From: Rhizobium sp. P38BS-XIX
GTDB lineage: Bacteria; Pseudomonadota; Alphaproteobacteria; Rhizobiales; Rhizobiaceae
DNA length: 64,000 nt
NCBI RefSeq assembly: GCF_012641435.1
Contig: NZ_JABAIJ010000001.1
Coordinates: forward strand, 1,550,001 to 1,614,000
Direction of reading: 5' to 3'
Under the pieces are notes generated by a model. That model saw only the letters and a program-made list of their open reading frames with translations. It was not told the origin of the DNA and made no database searches. Shown one piece after another: positions 17,770 to 28,024 of the stretch (its first letter is position 1; each line of letters starts with the position of its first letter). Position numbers and translations under genes: made by a program.

Positions 17770-18681
17770 ATGGCATTCAATTCTGAACCCAGCTGGGATT
17801 TCTATCGCACCTTCCTAGCCGTGCTGGAGCACGGCTCGCTGTCGGCTGCGGCACGCGAACTCGGCTTGACCCAACCGACCGTCGGCCGACATGTCGACGC
17901 TTTGGAGCAATCGGTCGGCGGCGAATTATTCACACGATCACAGCAGGGCCTGTTGCCGACCGATGCCGCCCTCGTTTTGAAACCTTACGCAGAAACGCTG
18001 GCGAGCACCGCCGCCGCTCTCCTGCGCGCCGCCTCCGGCGCAAACGACAAGGTGACCGGCACGGTTCGCATCAGCGCGAGCGAAGCCATCGGAATGGAGG
18101 TATTGCCGCCGACCCTTGCCAAGCTGCAGGCACAATATCCCGAATTGATCGTCGAGCTATCAGCCTCGGACCTCGTGGAAGATCTGCTGCAGCGAGAAGC
18201 CGATATCGCCGTACGCATGGTCGCCCCGGCGCAGGAGGCATTGCTCGCCCGGCATATCGGCATCATCAGCCTCGGCCTGTTCGCTCACACAAGCTATATA
18301 GAGCGCCACGGCAAGCCAAGAACGATAGACGAGCTGCACCGTGGGCACAGAATGATCGGGTTCGATCGCCAGACCGCCTATATCCGAACGATGCTGAAGC
18401 GCTATCCGTTCATGGAAGGCGTACCGCTCAATTTTCGCTCCGATCAGACTGCGGTGCTGCACAGCGCCCTGCGCGCCGGCGTCGGCATCGCTTTCCTCCA
18501 GACGCCGCTGGCAAGGCGCGACGCGAACCTCGTACGCGTCTTGCCGGAGATCGAAGTGTCGATCGACACCTGGATCGTCATGCACGAAAATCTCAAGACA
18601 TCGCCACGCTGTCGTGTCACCTTCGACGCTCTCGTCGAGGGGTTGCTCGCCTATGTCAAGGATAACGCGCGGGAGCCATGA
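17770..18681 (+). CDS. LysR-family regulator of divergent oxidoreductase
   Basis: 303 residues: helix-turn-helix at about 10-65 (SLSAAARELGLTQPTVGRHVDALEQ) and effector domain of the single-target LysR group (DIAVRMV, ALRAGVGIAFL). No clear ribosome site precedes the ATG, so translation may be weak or leaderless. The gap to the divergent oxidoreductase is AT-rich near the start (TGATATACATAAATGTATGG) and is the likely operator. Its 3' end overlaps the grpB-type start by four bases. Confidence 0.88.
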   Translation: MAFNSEPSWDFYRTFLAVLEHGSLSAAARELGLTQPTVGRHVDALEQSVGGELFTRSQQGLLPTDAALVLKPYAETLASTAAALLRAASGANDKVTGTVRISASEAIGMEVLPPTLAKLQAQYPELIVELSASDLVEDLLQREADIAVRMVAPAQEALLARHIGIISLGLFAHTSYIERHGKPRTIDELHRGHRMIGFDRQTAYIRTMLKRYPFMEGVPLNFRSDQTAVLHSALRAGVGIAFLQTPLARRDANLVRVLPEIEVSIDTWIVMHENLKTSPRCRVTFDALVEGLLAYVKDNAREP

Positions 18682-19196
18682 TGGGATCGGCAGTTGAACT
18701 GGTGGCTTACGACCCGGCGTGGCCGCAGGATTTTGAACGCATCCGCGCCAAACTCGAGCGTTTGCTCACACCCTATCTCGTGGCGATCGAGCATATCGGT
18801 AGCACGTCCATTCCCGGCATCGCGGCAAAGCCGCTTGTCGATATCGACATCATCCTGCGCAGTTCTGCCGATATCGCCGCCGCAACGCGGATTCTGCTCG
18901 ATCAAAACTACGAGCCGCGCGGCAATCGATATGATGACGATGTATGGGCGTTCATACTGCGCAACGGTAAACCGCCGGAGCGCGTCTATCTCTGCCCGCC
19001 CAACAATCGCACCCACGAGAAAAGAATAATCTTTCGCGACCATCTTCGCGCTCACCGGGCCGATGCCGAGGCTTATGTCAATTTGAAACTCGAGCTTGCC
19101 GAACTCCACCGGCATGACGGCGATCGTTACACCGCCGAAAAGCATCACTTCGTCGATGCGATCATCGAAAAGGCCGAGGGCATGCGACGGGCCTAG
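18678..19196 (+). CDS. GrpB/UPF0157 nucleotidyltransferase-fold protein
   Basis: 172-residue protein of the GrpB (UPF0157) family, with a nucleotidyltransferase-like core: EHIGSTSIPGIAAKPLVDIDI at about 37-57 contains the GS and DxD pattern. Typical members are about 170 residues; substrate and role are not established. Start and LysR stop share ATGA, suggesting coupling. Its TAG stop lies in the palindrome CTAG (19193-19196), which also supplies the TAG stop of the opposing DUF2188 gene. Confidence 0.85.
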   Translation: MMGSAVELVAYDPAWPQDFERIRAKLERLLTPYLVAIEHIGSTSIPGIAAKPLVDIDIILRSSADIAAATRILLDQNYEPRGNRYDDDVWAFILRNGKPPERVYLCPPNNRTHEKRIIFRDHLRAHRADAEAYVNLKLELAELHRHDGDRYTAEKHHFVDAIIEKAEGMRRA

Positions 19197-19474
19197 GCGC
19201 CGGGAGCCGTATCCACCGGCGGGAAATGCATCTGGCCGTCGATGACCTCCGTTTCAGGTCGGTCGCCGCCGTCGGCATATTCCTCATGCCACTTGCCGCC
19301 TTCGTCTTGCCAGCTGATCTCAGCCGAGTCACCACCGACCTGCTGCTCAGCCGCCACGATCCTGGCAGCCTCAACGGCCTCGGAATGTGTCGGAAACGCT
19401 TCGGAATAAACATCGCGGAAGCGATAGGCCCACCCACCGTCATGCGGCACGATTTCATAAACGACCTTGACCAT
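19193..19474 (-). CDS. Small DUF2188-like protein
   Basis: 93-residue cytoplasmic protein starting MVKVVYEIVPHDGGWAYRF, with an alpha-beta DUF2188-like core (SEAFPTHSEAVEAARIVAAEQ) and an acidic tail. An excellent ribosome site, AAGGAGG, sits five bases before the ATG; the in-frame extension to 19768 has no comparable site and unlikely sequence. Function unknown; in rhizobia such proteins are often stress-induced. Stop shared in CTAG with the convergent GrpB gene. Confidence 0.8.
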   Translation of the reverse strand: MVKVVYEIVPHDGGWAYRFRDVYSEAFPTHSEAVEAARIVAAEQQVGGDSAEISWQDEGGKWHEEYADGGDRPETEVIDGQMHFPPVDTAPGA

Positions 19475-19706
19475 TAAAACCTCCTTCTCATCTGCCAAGA
19501 CCTGAGCACCCGGCGTTGCCGGCGGGCCGCGTGCATCTGAGACGGGTTTCGAGTATGCCGCGACATTTATGGGTTGGGCAGACACTAGCCCGCGCAGTAT
19601 TTCATTAAACGACACGGACTGCAAATCTCGCCGCGCCCGTACAAGCTTGATGTGTGAAATCATTGATTTAGAGTGCAACCGTGAATCGGCGCAAAGGTGG
19701 GGAAAC

Positions 19707-20804
19707 GTGGTTATAGCCAATTGGTTTAAGCAGGAAAAAGCGCTTCTGGTGGCCTTGGCGATCGCCATTGCCGCCTATCTCGGCGAGCATTCCGTGCTCG
19801 AGATGGGGCAGTCTGCATCGATGATTGCAGCAGCGGCGCTGATCGTCACGATCGTTCTTGCGTCGATGCGCGTCGCTCATCATGCCGAAACCCTCGCGGT
19901 CAAGGTCGGCGATCCCTACGGCACGATGATCCTGACGCTTGCTGCCGTCGCGGTCGAGGTCATCATTCTCGCGATCATGATGAGCGGCGAGAGTTCACCG
20001 ACCCTGGTGCGCGACACGATCTATGCTGCCGTCATGCTCGACATCAACGGCATTCTAGGCCTTGCCGCCCTTCTCGGCGGGCTCAAGCATGGCGAACAGC
20101 CCTATAATGACGATTCCAGCCGCACCTACGGCGTCATGATCCTGACCGCCATGGGCATTTCGATGATCGTGCCGGAATTCATCCCCGAAGCGAAATGGCA
20201 CTATTATTCCGCCTTCACCATCGTCGCGATGATCGCGCTCTACGCGCTGTTCCTGCGCATGCAGGTCGGTCGGCACAGTTACTTCTTCAGTTATAGCTAT
20301 CCACGCGTAGAGAAGAAGCATGCGGCAGCTGAAGAGCACCACGACGAGGAATCCACGACGAACTCGATCTTCACCATCCTGATCGGCGTCGTCCTGATCG
20401 GCGCACTGGCTGAATTCATGTCTGCCTTCATGGATATCGGGCTGAAGGGTACAGGCGCACCGCCGGCAATCGCCGCGATCGTCGTCGCGGCCATCTCGGC
20501 AGCACCGGAAATCCTGACGGCGTTGCGCGCAGCCCTTCGAAATCGCATGCAGGCGACGGTCAACATCGCTCTAGGCGCCTCGCTATCGACAGTCATCCTG
20601 ACGGTGCCGGTCATGGAGGCAATCGCGCTCTATACCGGCCAGCCATTCATCATGGCGATGTCGCCGGTGCAGACGGTCATGGTGATGATCACGCTGATCG
20701 TCGCTGCCATCAACCTCAACGACGGCGAAACCAACGCCATCGAGGGCATGACCCATTTCATCCTTTTCGCCACATTCATCATGCTGACCGTGCTCGGCCT
20801 TTGA
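19707..20804 (+). CDS. chaA: Calcium/proton antiporter ChaA-like (CaCA family)
   Basis: Inner-membrane cation/proton exchanger with about 11 helices. The two alpha repeats show as AVAVEVIILAIMMSGE and AAISAAPEILTALRAAL, with the acidic residues that bind cation; an acidic/His-rich cytoplasmic loop (KKHAAAEEHHDEE) separates the halves. The GTG at 19707, with GGGGA upstream, gives 365 residues, the ChaA length. Longer in-frame starts at 19569 and 19650 exist but add non-conserved sequence. Substrate could be Ca2+, Na+ or K+. Confidence 0.82.
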   Translation: MVIANWFKQEKALLVALAIAIAAYLGEHSVLEMGQSASMIAAAALIVTIVLASMRVAHHAETLAVKVGDPYGTMILTLAAVAVEVIILAIMMSGESSPTLVRDTIYAAVMLDINGILGLAALLGGLKHGEQPYNDDSSRTYGVMILTAMGISMIVPEFIPEAKWHYYSAFTIVAMIALYALFLRMQVGRHSYFFSYSYPRVEKKHAAAEEHHDEESTTNSIFTILIGVVLIGALAEFMSAFMDIGLKGTGAPPAIAAIVVAAISAAPEILTALRAALRNRMQATVNIALGASLSTVILTVPVMEAIALYTGQPFIMAMSPVQTVMVMITLIVAAINLNDGETNAIEGMTHFILFATFIMLTVLGL

Positions 20805-20892
20805 GTCTGATTTCAATGCCTTGTGCCGACAAGCGGACTCAAATTGCGAGGCGCTTGAATCAGTCGATTAAGCGGAAATCATGAGCCCGAAT

Positions 20893-20924
20893 AAAAAAAG
20901 CCCGCCGTCTCCGGCGGGCTTTCT
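20893..20924. terminator. Bidirectional terminator between chaA and aatA
   Basis: Perfect 10-bp stem AAGCCCGCCG (20898-20907) with CGGCGGGCTT (20912-20921), loop TCTC, with seven A on the left (T-run for the minus strand) and TTTCT on the right. Confidence 0.88.
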
Positions 20925-20944
20925 ATTGGATGGCGAAAGGTCGC

Positions 20945-22204
<1,260 letters not shown>

Positions 22205-22213
22205 CTAAGCTCT

Positions 22214-22465
22214 ATGTCGAATATGGGCCGACGTTTCAAGCGCAAAGGCGTCACAGTGTCTTTATTTCATGGCTTTTGCGACCAGCCAGACAAGACTTTC
22301 TTACCCGGCTGGACGGCCATGACATTGCATCATCTGCCAGCGCTGCGCGAACTCAATCGCTCACAATTCAACGCTGATCGCCTACGCGAACTTGAATCAC
22401 TGCACGAAGGATCTGAATCAAAATCTGAACTTCGTCGAGATATAAACGATAAAACAACGACTTAA
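22214..22465 (+). other. Possible 83-aa orphan ORF
   Basis: An in-frame stretch begins MSNMGRRFKRKGVTV and ends RRDINDKTTT, rich in charged residues, with no family I know. No good ribosome site precedes it. It could be an orphan gene, a decayed fragment, or chance; codon use was not computed. Confidence 0.2.
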
Positions 22466-22616
22466 ATCACCCCTACTGGCTCGATAACCGGCCGGCACGC
22501 GCTGTTTATGGAAAGAGCCCGGCATTTGCAGAGGCTGTGGCGAGGCAGATGCGCCGTTACTTCGAGAACGGGAACACAAAGACGTTATCGGCCCAACCTT
22601 GAATGGCTAACCAATG

Positions 22617-22648
22617 CCCCCACCTTGCGAAGGTGAGACTTGGGGGAG
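22617..22648 (+). promoter_or_regulatory. Hairpin masking the sugar dehydrogenase ribosome site
   Basis: CACCTT (22621-22626) pairs with AAGGTG (22630-22635), and the flanking CCCC (22617-22620) can pair with GGGG at 22642-22646, which is part of the GGGGGAG ribosome site of the next gene. This could limit its translation. Confidence 0.35.
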
Positions 22649-22657
22649 TTGAGACGC

Positions 22658-23818
22658 ATGCGCCCTGATAAGACGAGATCTGCCAAGACGGGATTTTCAA
22701 TCGCTCTGATGGCCGGCGTTCTGCTGAGCGTAACCCCGGTGCTCGCCGCATCGGCGCAAACCATTAAGACGCAGAGGATTGACCTCAAGGTCGAAACGAT
22801 TGCTGCCGGGCTCAATCATCCCTGGGCGGTGGAAGCGCTGCCCGACAGTGCCTATCTCGTGACCGAACGCCCCGGCCGCATGCGGCTTGTGCGCGACGGC
22901 AAGATCTCCGCTCCGCTTGCAGGCTTGCCCGATGTCTACGCGCGCGGACAGGGCGGCTTGCTCGACGTGGCGCTCGATCCGAAGTTTTCCAGCAACCGCA
23001 CTCTCTACTTCACGGCTTCGATGGCAGGCGACGGGGGAAGCGGCACGGCCGTCTTTCGCGCCAAACTATCGCCCGACGAAAAGCAGCTGACGGATGTGAC
23101 GCGGATTTTCCTGATGAACAAGCTGTCGCGCGGCAATATTCAATATGGCTCGCGCATCGCCGTCGCGCGCGATGGCAGCCTATTCGTCAGCTTCGGTGAT
23201 CGCGGCGAGCAGGATCGCGCCCAGGATTTCCACGACGACGCCGGCTCCATCATTCACATCAACGCCGATGGCAGCATCCCCGCCGACAATCCTTTCAAGG
23301 ACGGCAAGCGCGCCCTGCCGGAGATCTGGTCGAAGGGTCATCGCAATCCGCAAGGCATCACCTTCGACGGCGAAACCCATACGCTTTACACTGCCGAGCA
23401 TGGCGCCAAGGGCGGCGACGAGATCAACACGCCCGAAGCCGGCAAGAATTACGGATGGCCGGTCATCTCCTACGGCGTCAATTACAACGGCACGAAGATC
23501 GGCGTCGGCACCACCAAACCGGGTATGGAGCAGCCGCGCTTCTATTGGGATCCCTCGATCGCACCCGGCGCCATCGTCGTTTATCGCGGCAAGATGTTCC
23601 CCGAATGGAATGGCGACTTCCTGGTAACGGCACTGAAATTTCAGCTTTTGTCCCGCCTCACCCGCGACGCCAATGGCAAGATCACGGAACAGGAACGCAT
23701 GTTCGACGATAAATTCGGCCGCATGCGCGACATCACGGTCGCACCGGATGGAGCGCTTCTGATTACCACGGACGAAGACCAGGGAACCCTCCTTCGCGTT
23801 TCAAGAGCGACAGACTAG
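22658..23818 (+). CDS. Secreted PQQ-dependent sugar dehydrogenase family protein
   Basis: Six-bladed beta-propeller of the soluble glucose/aldose dehydrogenase (GSDH, YliI) family, 386 residues. The N-terminus MRPDKTRSAKTGFSIALMAG...LAASA is an export signal. NHPWAVEALP, GQGGLLDVALDP, EIWSKGHRNPQGITF, and TAEHGAKGGDEIN with YGWPV are family motifs at the PQQ and calcium face. Oxidises aldoses in the periplasm if PQQ is bound; PQQ synthesis is not encoded nearby. ATG preceded by GGGGGAG; an upstream TTG at 22640 is less likely. Confidence 0.87.
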   Translation: MRPDKTRSAKTGFSIALMAGVLLSVTPVLAASAQTIKTQRIDLKVETIAAGLNHPWAVEALPDSAYLVTERPGRMRLVRDGKISAPLAGLPDVYARGQGGLLDVALDPKFSSNRTLYFTASMAGDGGSGTAVFRAKLSPDEKQLTDVTRIFLMNKLSRGNIQYGSRIAVARDGSLFVSFGDRGEQDRAQDFHDDAGSIIHINADGSIPADNPFKDGKRALPEIWSKGHRNPQGITFDGETHTLYTAEHGAKGGDEINTPEAGKNYGWPVISYGVNYNGTKIGVGTTKPGMEQPRFYWDPSIAPGAIVVYRGKMFPEWNGDFLVTALKFQLLSRLTRDANGKITEQERMFDDKFGRMRDITVAPDGALLITTDEDQGTLLRVSRATD

Positions 23819-23911
23819 GCAGGTCGCCTGCGACGCCTTTCACCCTTGCTCCGGACTAAAGCAACTGCTAACGGTCGCGCCAACTCGTTCTCCCCTTCCC
23901 GCAGGATACTG

Positions 23912-24802
23912 ATGTCTCGCATACAGGCGAATTTGTTGTTGTTGGTTGCCGCCGCAATATGGGGCGGCGGCTTCGTCGCACAGTCGACGGCAATGAAGTC
24001 GATCGGACCGTTCTGGTTCATCGGCCTGCGGTTCGCCGTTGCCACCATCGTCGTTCTGCCTTTCGTATGGATGGAGAATAAGAAGACGACGCAGCCGATG
24101 ACCTCGCGCAACTGGGTTTCCTTCGTCCTGATCGGCGTTGCACTGTTTGGCGGCGCGGCAACGCAGCAGCTCGGACTTCTAACGACCACGGTTACCAATT
24201 CCAGCTTCATCACCGGTCTTTACGTCGTCTTCGTGCCGTTGATCGCGGTGATCTTCATGCGACGCTCGCCACATTGGATCATCTGGCCGGCTGCGCTGAT
24301 GGCGCTCTGCGGCATCTATCTTCTGTCTGGCGGATCGTTCTCGCACCTGACGATTGGTGACTTTTTGACCGTCATCTGCGCCCTCTTCTGGGCCGCGCAG
24401 ATCACGCTGGCAGGCTCCGCTGTCAACGAGACCGGACGGCCGCTTGGCATTTCCGCGACCCAGTTTGCCGTAACAGCGGTGCTTGCCCTTGCTGTTGCGA
24501 TCGCGATCGAGCCGATCAGCATCTCCGTTATTCGCGCAGCCCTCGGCGAAATCCTCTATGTCGGCATCTTCTCGTCCGGCCTCGCCTTCGCTCTGCAAAT
24601 CATCGGGCAGCGCTACACGACGGCGCCGCAAGCCGCCATTTTCCTTTCATCGGAAGCATTGTTCGGAGCATCGCTGGGCACGCTGCTGCTTGGCGAAACG
24701 ATGGGACCTCTCGGTTACGCCGGCTGCGCACTGATGTTCAGCGCTATGCTTGCCGTCGAGCTCGTGCCGGAATTGGTGCGCCGGCGTGGCGCGGCCGCAT
24801 GA
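23912..24802 (+). CDS. DMT-superfamily (EamA) transporter
   Basis: 296-residue inner-membrane protein with ten helices in two EamA repeats (ANLLLLVAAAIWGGGFVAQ at the start of the first; GDFLTVICALFWAAQITLAG at the start of the second). EamA proteins usually export amino acids, purines or other metabolites. The start MSRIQANLLL is preceded by GCAGGA; an earlier in-frame codon at 23846 adds a basic leader without support. It follows the sugar dehydrogenase by 93 bp. Substrate unknown. Confidence 0.85.
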   Translation: MSRIQANLLLLVAAAIWGGGFVAQSTAMKSIGPFWFIGLRFAVATIVVLPFVWMENKKTTQPMTSRNWVSFVLIGVALFGGAATQQLGLLTTTVTNSSFITGLYVVFVPLIAVIFMRRSPHWIIWPAALMALCGIYLLSGGSFSHLTIGDFLTVICALFWAAQITLAGSAVNETGRPLGISATQFAVTAVLALAVAIAIEPISISVIRAALGEILYVGIFSSGLAFALQIIGQRYTTAPQAAIFLSSEALFGASLGTLLLGETMGPLGYAGCALMFSAMLAVELVPELVRRRGAAA

Positions 24803-25300
24803 AAAAGGCCTGAGATACGCGCTATAGCTGTCCGATTGTAACGGTTTTTGAAATTTTTTCGAACAATCCGAAACGAGCGTTCACAGCGCCAAATTTGGGA
24901 AAATTTCGCCAAAACTATATCGCGAGCGATGCAAAAACCTTAGAAACTAGTTTCAAAGTGGGAAAATTTGCGAATCGCATTAACACAGTCTCATTACTGT
25001 AGTGTGCACCTCGCGATACGTTAAAAAACTTTTGCTTGCCAATTTTCCATAAACACAGCACTCTCAATGCTGTTCGGGCATTTTAGAGCATGGGAAGTCC
25101 TAATAAAATTGCGCGCCGGAAACGCTAATATTCCGGTCAGCTGGTCAAAAATGCGGGGTGGCAAACAGCGCATTGAGATCATGCCGAGGTATAGGGGACC
25201 TTTTCCTTCAAATTTCGAGAATTGCCTGCAAGCGCTCGCAAGGGCAAAACAAGTAATGCTGCCCGTGTGGATGGTGGGCAGAGAGAAAAGGACCTGAGGC
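24803..25300 (+). promoter_or_regulatory. Long AT-rich leader region of the cold-shock gene
   Basis: 498 bp without a gene, much richer in A and T than its surroundings. TGGGAAAATTT occurs twice (near 24896 and 24958), a CCAAATTTGG palindrome lies near 24889, and a hairpin CTGCCC (25259-25264)/GGGCAG (25276-25281) stands just before the csp ribosome site. A long structured 5' leader is typical of cold-shock genes. Promoter position not determined. Confidence 0.5.
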
Positions 25301-25516
25301 ATGGCCGAGACTGGCACTGTAAAGTTTTTCAATACCGATAAGGGCTTCGGTTTTATTAAACCGGACAAGGGTGGCGCTGACATCTTTGTGCATATTTCTG
25401 CAGTTCAGGCTTCTGGTCTGGCAGGTTTGTCAGAAAACCAGAAAGTAAGCTTCGACACGGAACCGGATCGCCGCGGCAAGGGACCGAAGGCTGTCAATCT
25501 TCAGATTGCCGGCTAA
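25301..25516 (+). CDS. CspA-family cold-shock protein
   Basis: 71-residue single-domain RNA/DNA-binding protein, an OB-fold beta barrel. RNP1 is KGFGFIKP and RNP2 is IFVHISAV; the family start GTVKFFN is intact. Acts as an RNA chaperone at low temperature or other stress. ATG preceded by AAAAGGA. It stands alone, ends at a clear terminator and has a near 500-bp leader. Which of the several rhizobial csp paralogues it is cannot be told. Confidence 0.95.
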   Translation: MAETGTVKFFNTDKGFGFIKPDKGGADIFVHISAVQASGLAGLSENQKVSFDTEPDRRGKGPKAVNLQIAG

Positions 25517-25547
25517 GACCTGTTAACGGCTACCATTCGAGTTGAGG

Positions 25548-25569
25548 CCCGGCAGCGATGCCGGGTTTT
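25548..25569 (+). terminator. Terminator after csp
   Basis: Stem CCCGGCA (25548-25554) with TGCCGGG (25559-25565), loop GCGA, then TTTT. Confidence 0.85.
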
Positions 25570-25663
25570 GTCATTCAGTCTGCATTCAGTTTGTCGCTTA
25601 TAATCTAGTCCTCATGAAAGAACGGGAATGACAGTTCTCCCGGTCTCCTTTGAGGATAGGCCA

Positions 25664-26101
25664 ATGACCATACTCGGCAAATCACTCGTCATATCCGCCA
25701 TGGCCGCGGCAGTGACGCTGACGTCCCTCGGTACCGCTTCTGCGGATGAATATTGGCGCCATCGCAATCGTGACGGCTGGGCGCTCGGCGCCGCCGGACT
25801 TGCAACCGGCCTGATCGTCGGCTCCGCCATTGCCAGCCAACCACGTTATGTCGAGCCAGGCCCGGCCTATGCCTATCCGGATTACGACGCGCCTCCCCCG
25901 CCCTATTACTATCGCCCAGCGCCGCGCCGCGTCTATGTCGAGCGTGATGTCGGCTATTACGCTCCGCCGCCGTCAGCTGGCTTGCGCCCGTGGTCGCCGC
26001 AATGGATGCGTTATTGCTACGATCGCTACAGAACCTTCGATGGCCAGAGCGGCACCTATGTAGGCTTCGACGGCATGCGCCACTTCTGCACCGCCGATTG
26101 A
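25664..26101 (+). CDS. BA14K-family secreted protein
   Basis: 145 residues with a signal peptide (SLVISAMAAAVTLTSLGTASA, cleaved near residue 28), a Gly/Ala segment, a Pro/Tyr-rich middle (YPDYDAPPPPYYYRP) and a C-terminal BA14K motif (CYDRYRTFDGQSGTYVGFDG, ending RHFC). Named after an immunoreactive Brucella protein of this type; lectin-like binding has been proposed. Two Cys could form a disulfide. ATG preceded by GAGGATAGG. Monocistronic, with a strong terminator. Confidence 0.85.
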   Translation: MTILGKSLVISAMAAAVTLTSLGTASADEYWRHRNRDGWALGAAGLATGLIVGSAIASQPRYVEPGPAYAYPDYDAPPPPYYYRPAPRRVYVERDVGYYAPPPSAGLRPWSPQWMRYCYDRYRTFDGQSGTYVGFDGMRHFCTAD

Positions 26102-26124
26102 TCTCAACACGACGGATCGAAATG

Positions 26125-26153
26125 AAAGCGCCGCACCAAAGCGGCGCTTTTTG
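26125..26153 (+). terminator. Terminator after BA14K gene
   Basis: Perfect 10-bp stem AAAGCGCCGC (26125-26134) with GCGGCGCTTT (26141-26150), then TT; five T in a row at the 3' side. Confidence 0.88.
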
Positions 26154-26246
26154 TATTTGGAGCGGTTCAGCTTTTCACGGAATCCTTGAACAGCTCTATC
26201 TCTTTGCTTTCACGGAAAACCACTACGCACTTTTCCTGGAATTGCT

Positions 26247-26891
26247 TTAAAGGCCGCGCAGGAACGGATTGGTGCGGCGCTCGTCGCCAATGCGGCTGCC
26301 GGGACCGTGACCACAGATAAAGCCGACTTCGTCCCCAAGCGGGAAGACCTTGTCGCGGATCGAGTCCAGCAGTTGCTGATGATTGCCGCCGGGCAGATCC
26401 GTACGCCCGATCGAGCCGCTGAAAAGCACGTCGCCCAGATGCGCAAACCCCTGCTTGCGATTGAAATAAATGACATGCCCCGGCGCATGACCCGGGCAAT
26501 GGAACACTTCGAACTCGTGGTCGCCGAAGGAAACAGTGTCGCCTTCCTTCAGAAAGCGATCGGGCACGACATTGCGCACGCCGGCGATATTGAACATCGC
26601 ACCCTTGGCTTCGAGATCGTCAAGTAGGAACTTGTCGTCTTCATGGGGTCCGATGACCTCGATGCCGAGCGCCTCTCGCACTTCGTCCGCGCCGCCGGCA
26701 TGATCGATATGCCCGTGCGTAAGCCATACGGCCTTCAAGGTGATCCCGTTCTCGCGAACGGTTTGCAGAATGACATCGACGTCGCCGCCGGGATCGACAA
26801 CCACCCCTTCCTTCGTATCCGGATCGAACAAGATAGTGCAGTTCTGTTCGAAAGGGGTCACCGGAATAATACCGGCCTGGAGCATGCCCAT
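26247..26891 (-). CDS. MBL-fold metallohydrolase, glyoxalase II-like (YcbL type)
   Basis: 214-residue metallo-beta-lactamase-fold hydrolase. Metal site THGHIDHAGG (HxHxDH), then HCPGHAPGHV, GDVLFSGSIGRTDLPGG and a final CGHGPGS, all as in YcbL/GloB-like type II glyoxalases, which split S-lactoylglutathione or related thioesters. The start MGMLQAGIIPVTPFEQN is preceded by GAGGCG; an in-frame extension to 26969 is not supported. Shorter than classical GloB, lacking its C-terminal substrate domain, so the exact substrate is uncertain. Confidence 0.88.
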   Translation of the reverse strand: MGMLQAGIIPVTPFEQNCTILFDPDTKEGVVVDPGGDVDVILQTVRENGITLKAVWLTHGHIDHAGGADEVREALGIEVIGPHEDDKFLLDDLEAKGAMFNIAGVRNVVPDRFLKEGDTVSFGDHEFEVFHCPGHAPGHVIYFNRKQGFAHLGDVLFSGSIGRTDLPGGNHQQLLDSIRDKVFPLGDEVGFICGHGPGSRIGDERRTNPFLRGL

Positions 26892-27141
26892 GAAGCGCCT
26901 CGTCTGTTTGATCGTCGTGCTGAGGGTATATCTGCAAATGCAACGCAAAACAGCCCCTGCCGCCCTCAAACTCTGTTTGCATGCATTGCACGTTCACAGA
27001 GAAACTCCAAAAATCTATAATCATTTCCGCCAGTTACCGGGGTTTCTCGCTGAAGTGCCATAGGCCGCACAATGGCTCGTCGGAACACCGAGGCGTCGCA
27101 AGCGTTGATGATACGTCTTTGAAGGAAGAAGGAGAGAACCA

Positions 27142-27780
27142 ATGTCCTTTAAGAGAAATCTGCTGCTGGCCGGCTTTGTCCTTGTCGGCAGCGCCGGCCT
27201 GGCGCATGCCGAGATGTCGGCGACAACGGCAAGCGACATCGACGTGCGTTCGGGACCAGGCGCCGAGTTTCCAAAGGTCGGTGTCGCGACGCGTGGCTCC
27301 GAAGCGACGCTCGATGGCTGCATCGAAGGTAGCCGCTGGTGTCGGGTCGATGTGAACGGCATGCGAGGCTGGGTATTCGCTGAGTATCTCAATGTCGAGC
27401 AGGACGGCGCCCCTGTCGTTGTCCAGGATCACCGGGACGATCTCGGTATCCCGACGATCACCTACGAGCAAACGGACCCGGTCAAGACAGGTAGCGTCCA
27501 GGCCGTCCAGCCAGGCCCGAATGACGAGTTGCTCGGCCCTGTCGACGAGACCGGCCAGAAGGTCGTCGCGGTCACGCCGCCGGGTACAATCCGGACCTAT
27601 ATCGATGACAATCCGGTCGATACCGTGCAGCTCAGCGGCGATGTCGTCGTCGGCGCCTCGGTCCCGGAAAGCGTCGAAGTCCACCGCATTCCAGACTATG
27701 AGTACAGCTATGTCGAAGTGAACCACCAACCGGTTCTCGTCGATCCCGGCACACGCCGCATCGTCTACGTCTATCGCTGA
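27142..27780 (+). CDS. Periplasmic SH3b and DUF1236 protein
   Basis: 212 residues: signal peptide (MSFKRNLLLAGFVLVGSAGLAHA), bacterial SH3 domain at about 25-88 (DIDVRSGPGAEFPKVGVATRG, GWVFAEYL) and a C-terminal DUF1236 segment (VPESVEVHRIPDYEYSYVEV, ending IVYVYR). SH3b domains often bind cell-wall peptides; DUF1236 has no known role. GGAGAG stands before ATG. Monocistronic; a GC hairpin follows at 27813. Confidence 0.85.
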   Translation: MSFKRNLLLAGFVLVGSAGLAHAEMSATTASDIDVRSGPGAEFPKVGVATRGSEATLDGCIEGSRWCRVDVNGMRGWVFAEYLNVEQDGAPVVVQDHRDDLGIPTITYEQTDPVKTGSVQAVQPGPNDELLGPVDETGQKVVAVTPPGTIRTYIDDNPVDTVQLSGDVVVGASVPESVEVHRIPDYEYSYVEVNHQPVLVDPGTRRIVYVYR

Positions 27781-27812
27781 GCCGATAGCAAACCACATGG
27801 AAGACAGAATTC

Positions 27813-27836
27813 GCATGCGGCCGCTCGGCCGCATGC
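27813..27836 (+). terminator. Strong GC hairpin after SH3 gene, no T-run
   Basis: Perfect 10-bp stem GCATGCGGCC (27813-27822) with GGCCGCATGC (27827-27836), loop GCTC. Followed by ACCGTAAT, so perhaps a processing or stabilising hairpin. Confidence 0.5.
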
Positions 27837-28024
27837 ACCGTAATGGGATTTCCCCTGAATTTGCTTGGTAATTCCTCCGTTTGGCGCACCTCTCTATTCC
27901 CCCTGATCCGTATATAATGTAGTTCTAATATCAAAGATGGTTATCGCCGCTCCGTGGCATTGATCCAGGGCGCGACGAGTGGGCATCCGGGCGCTATTCC
28001 GGATTTACGGGAGAAGGGGCAATC

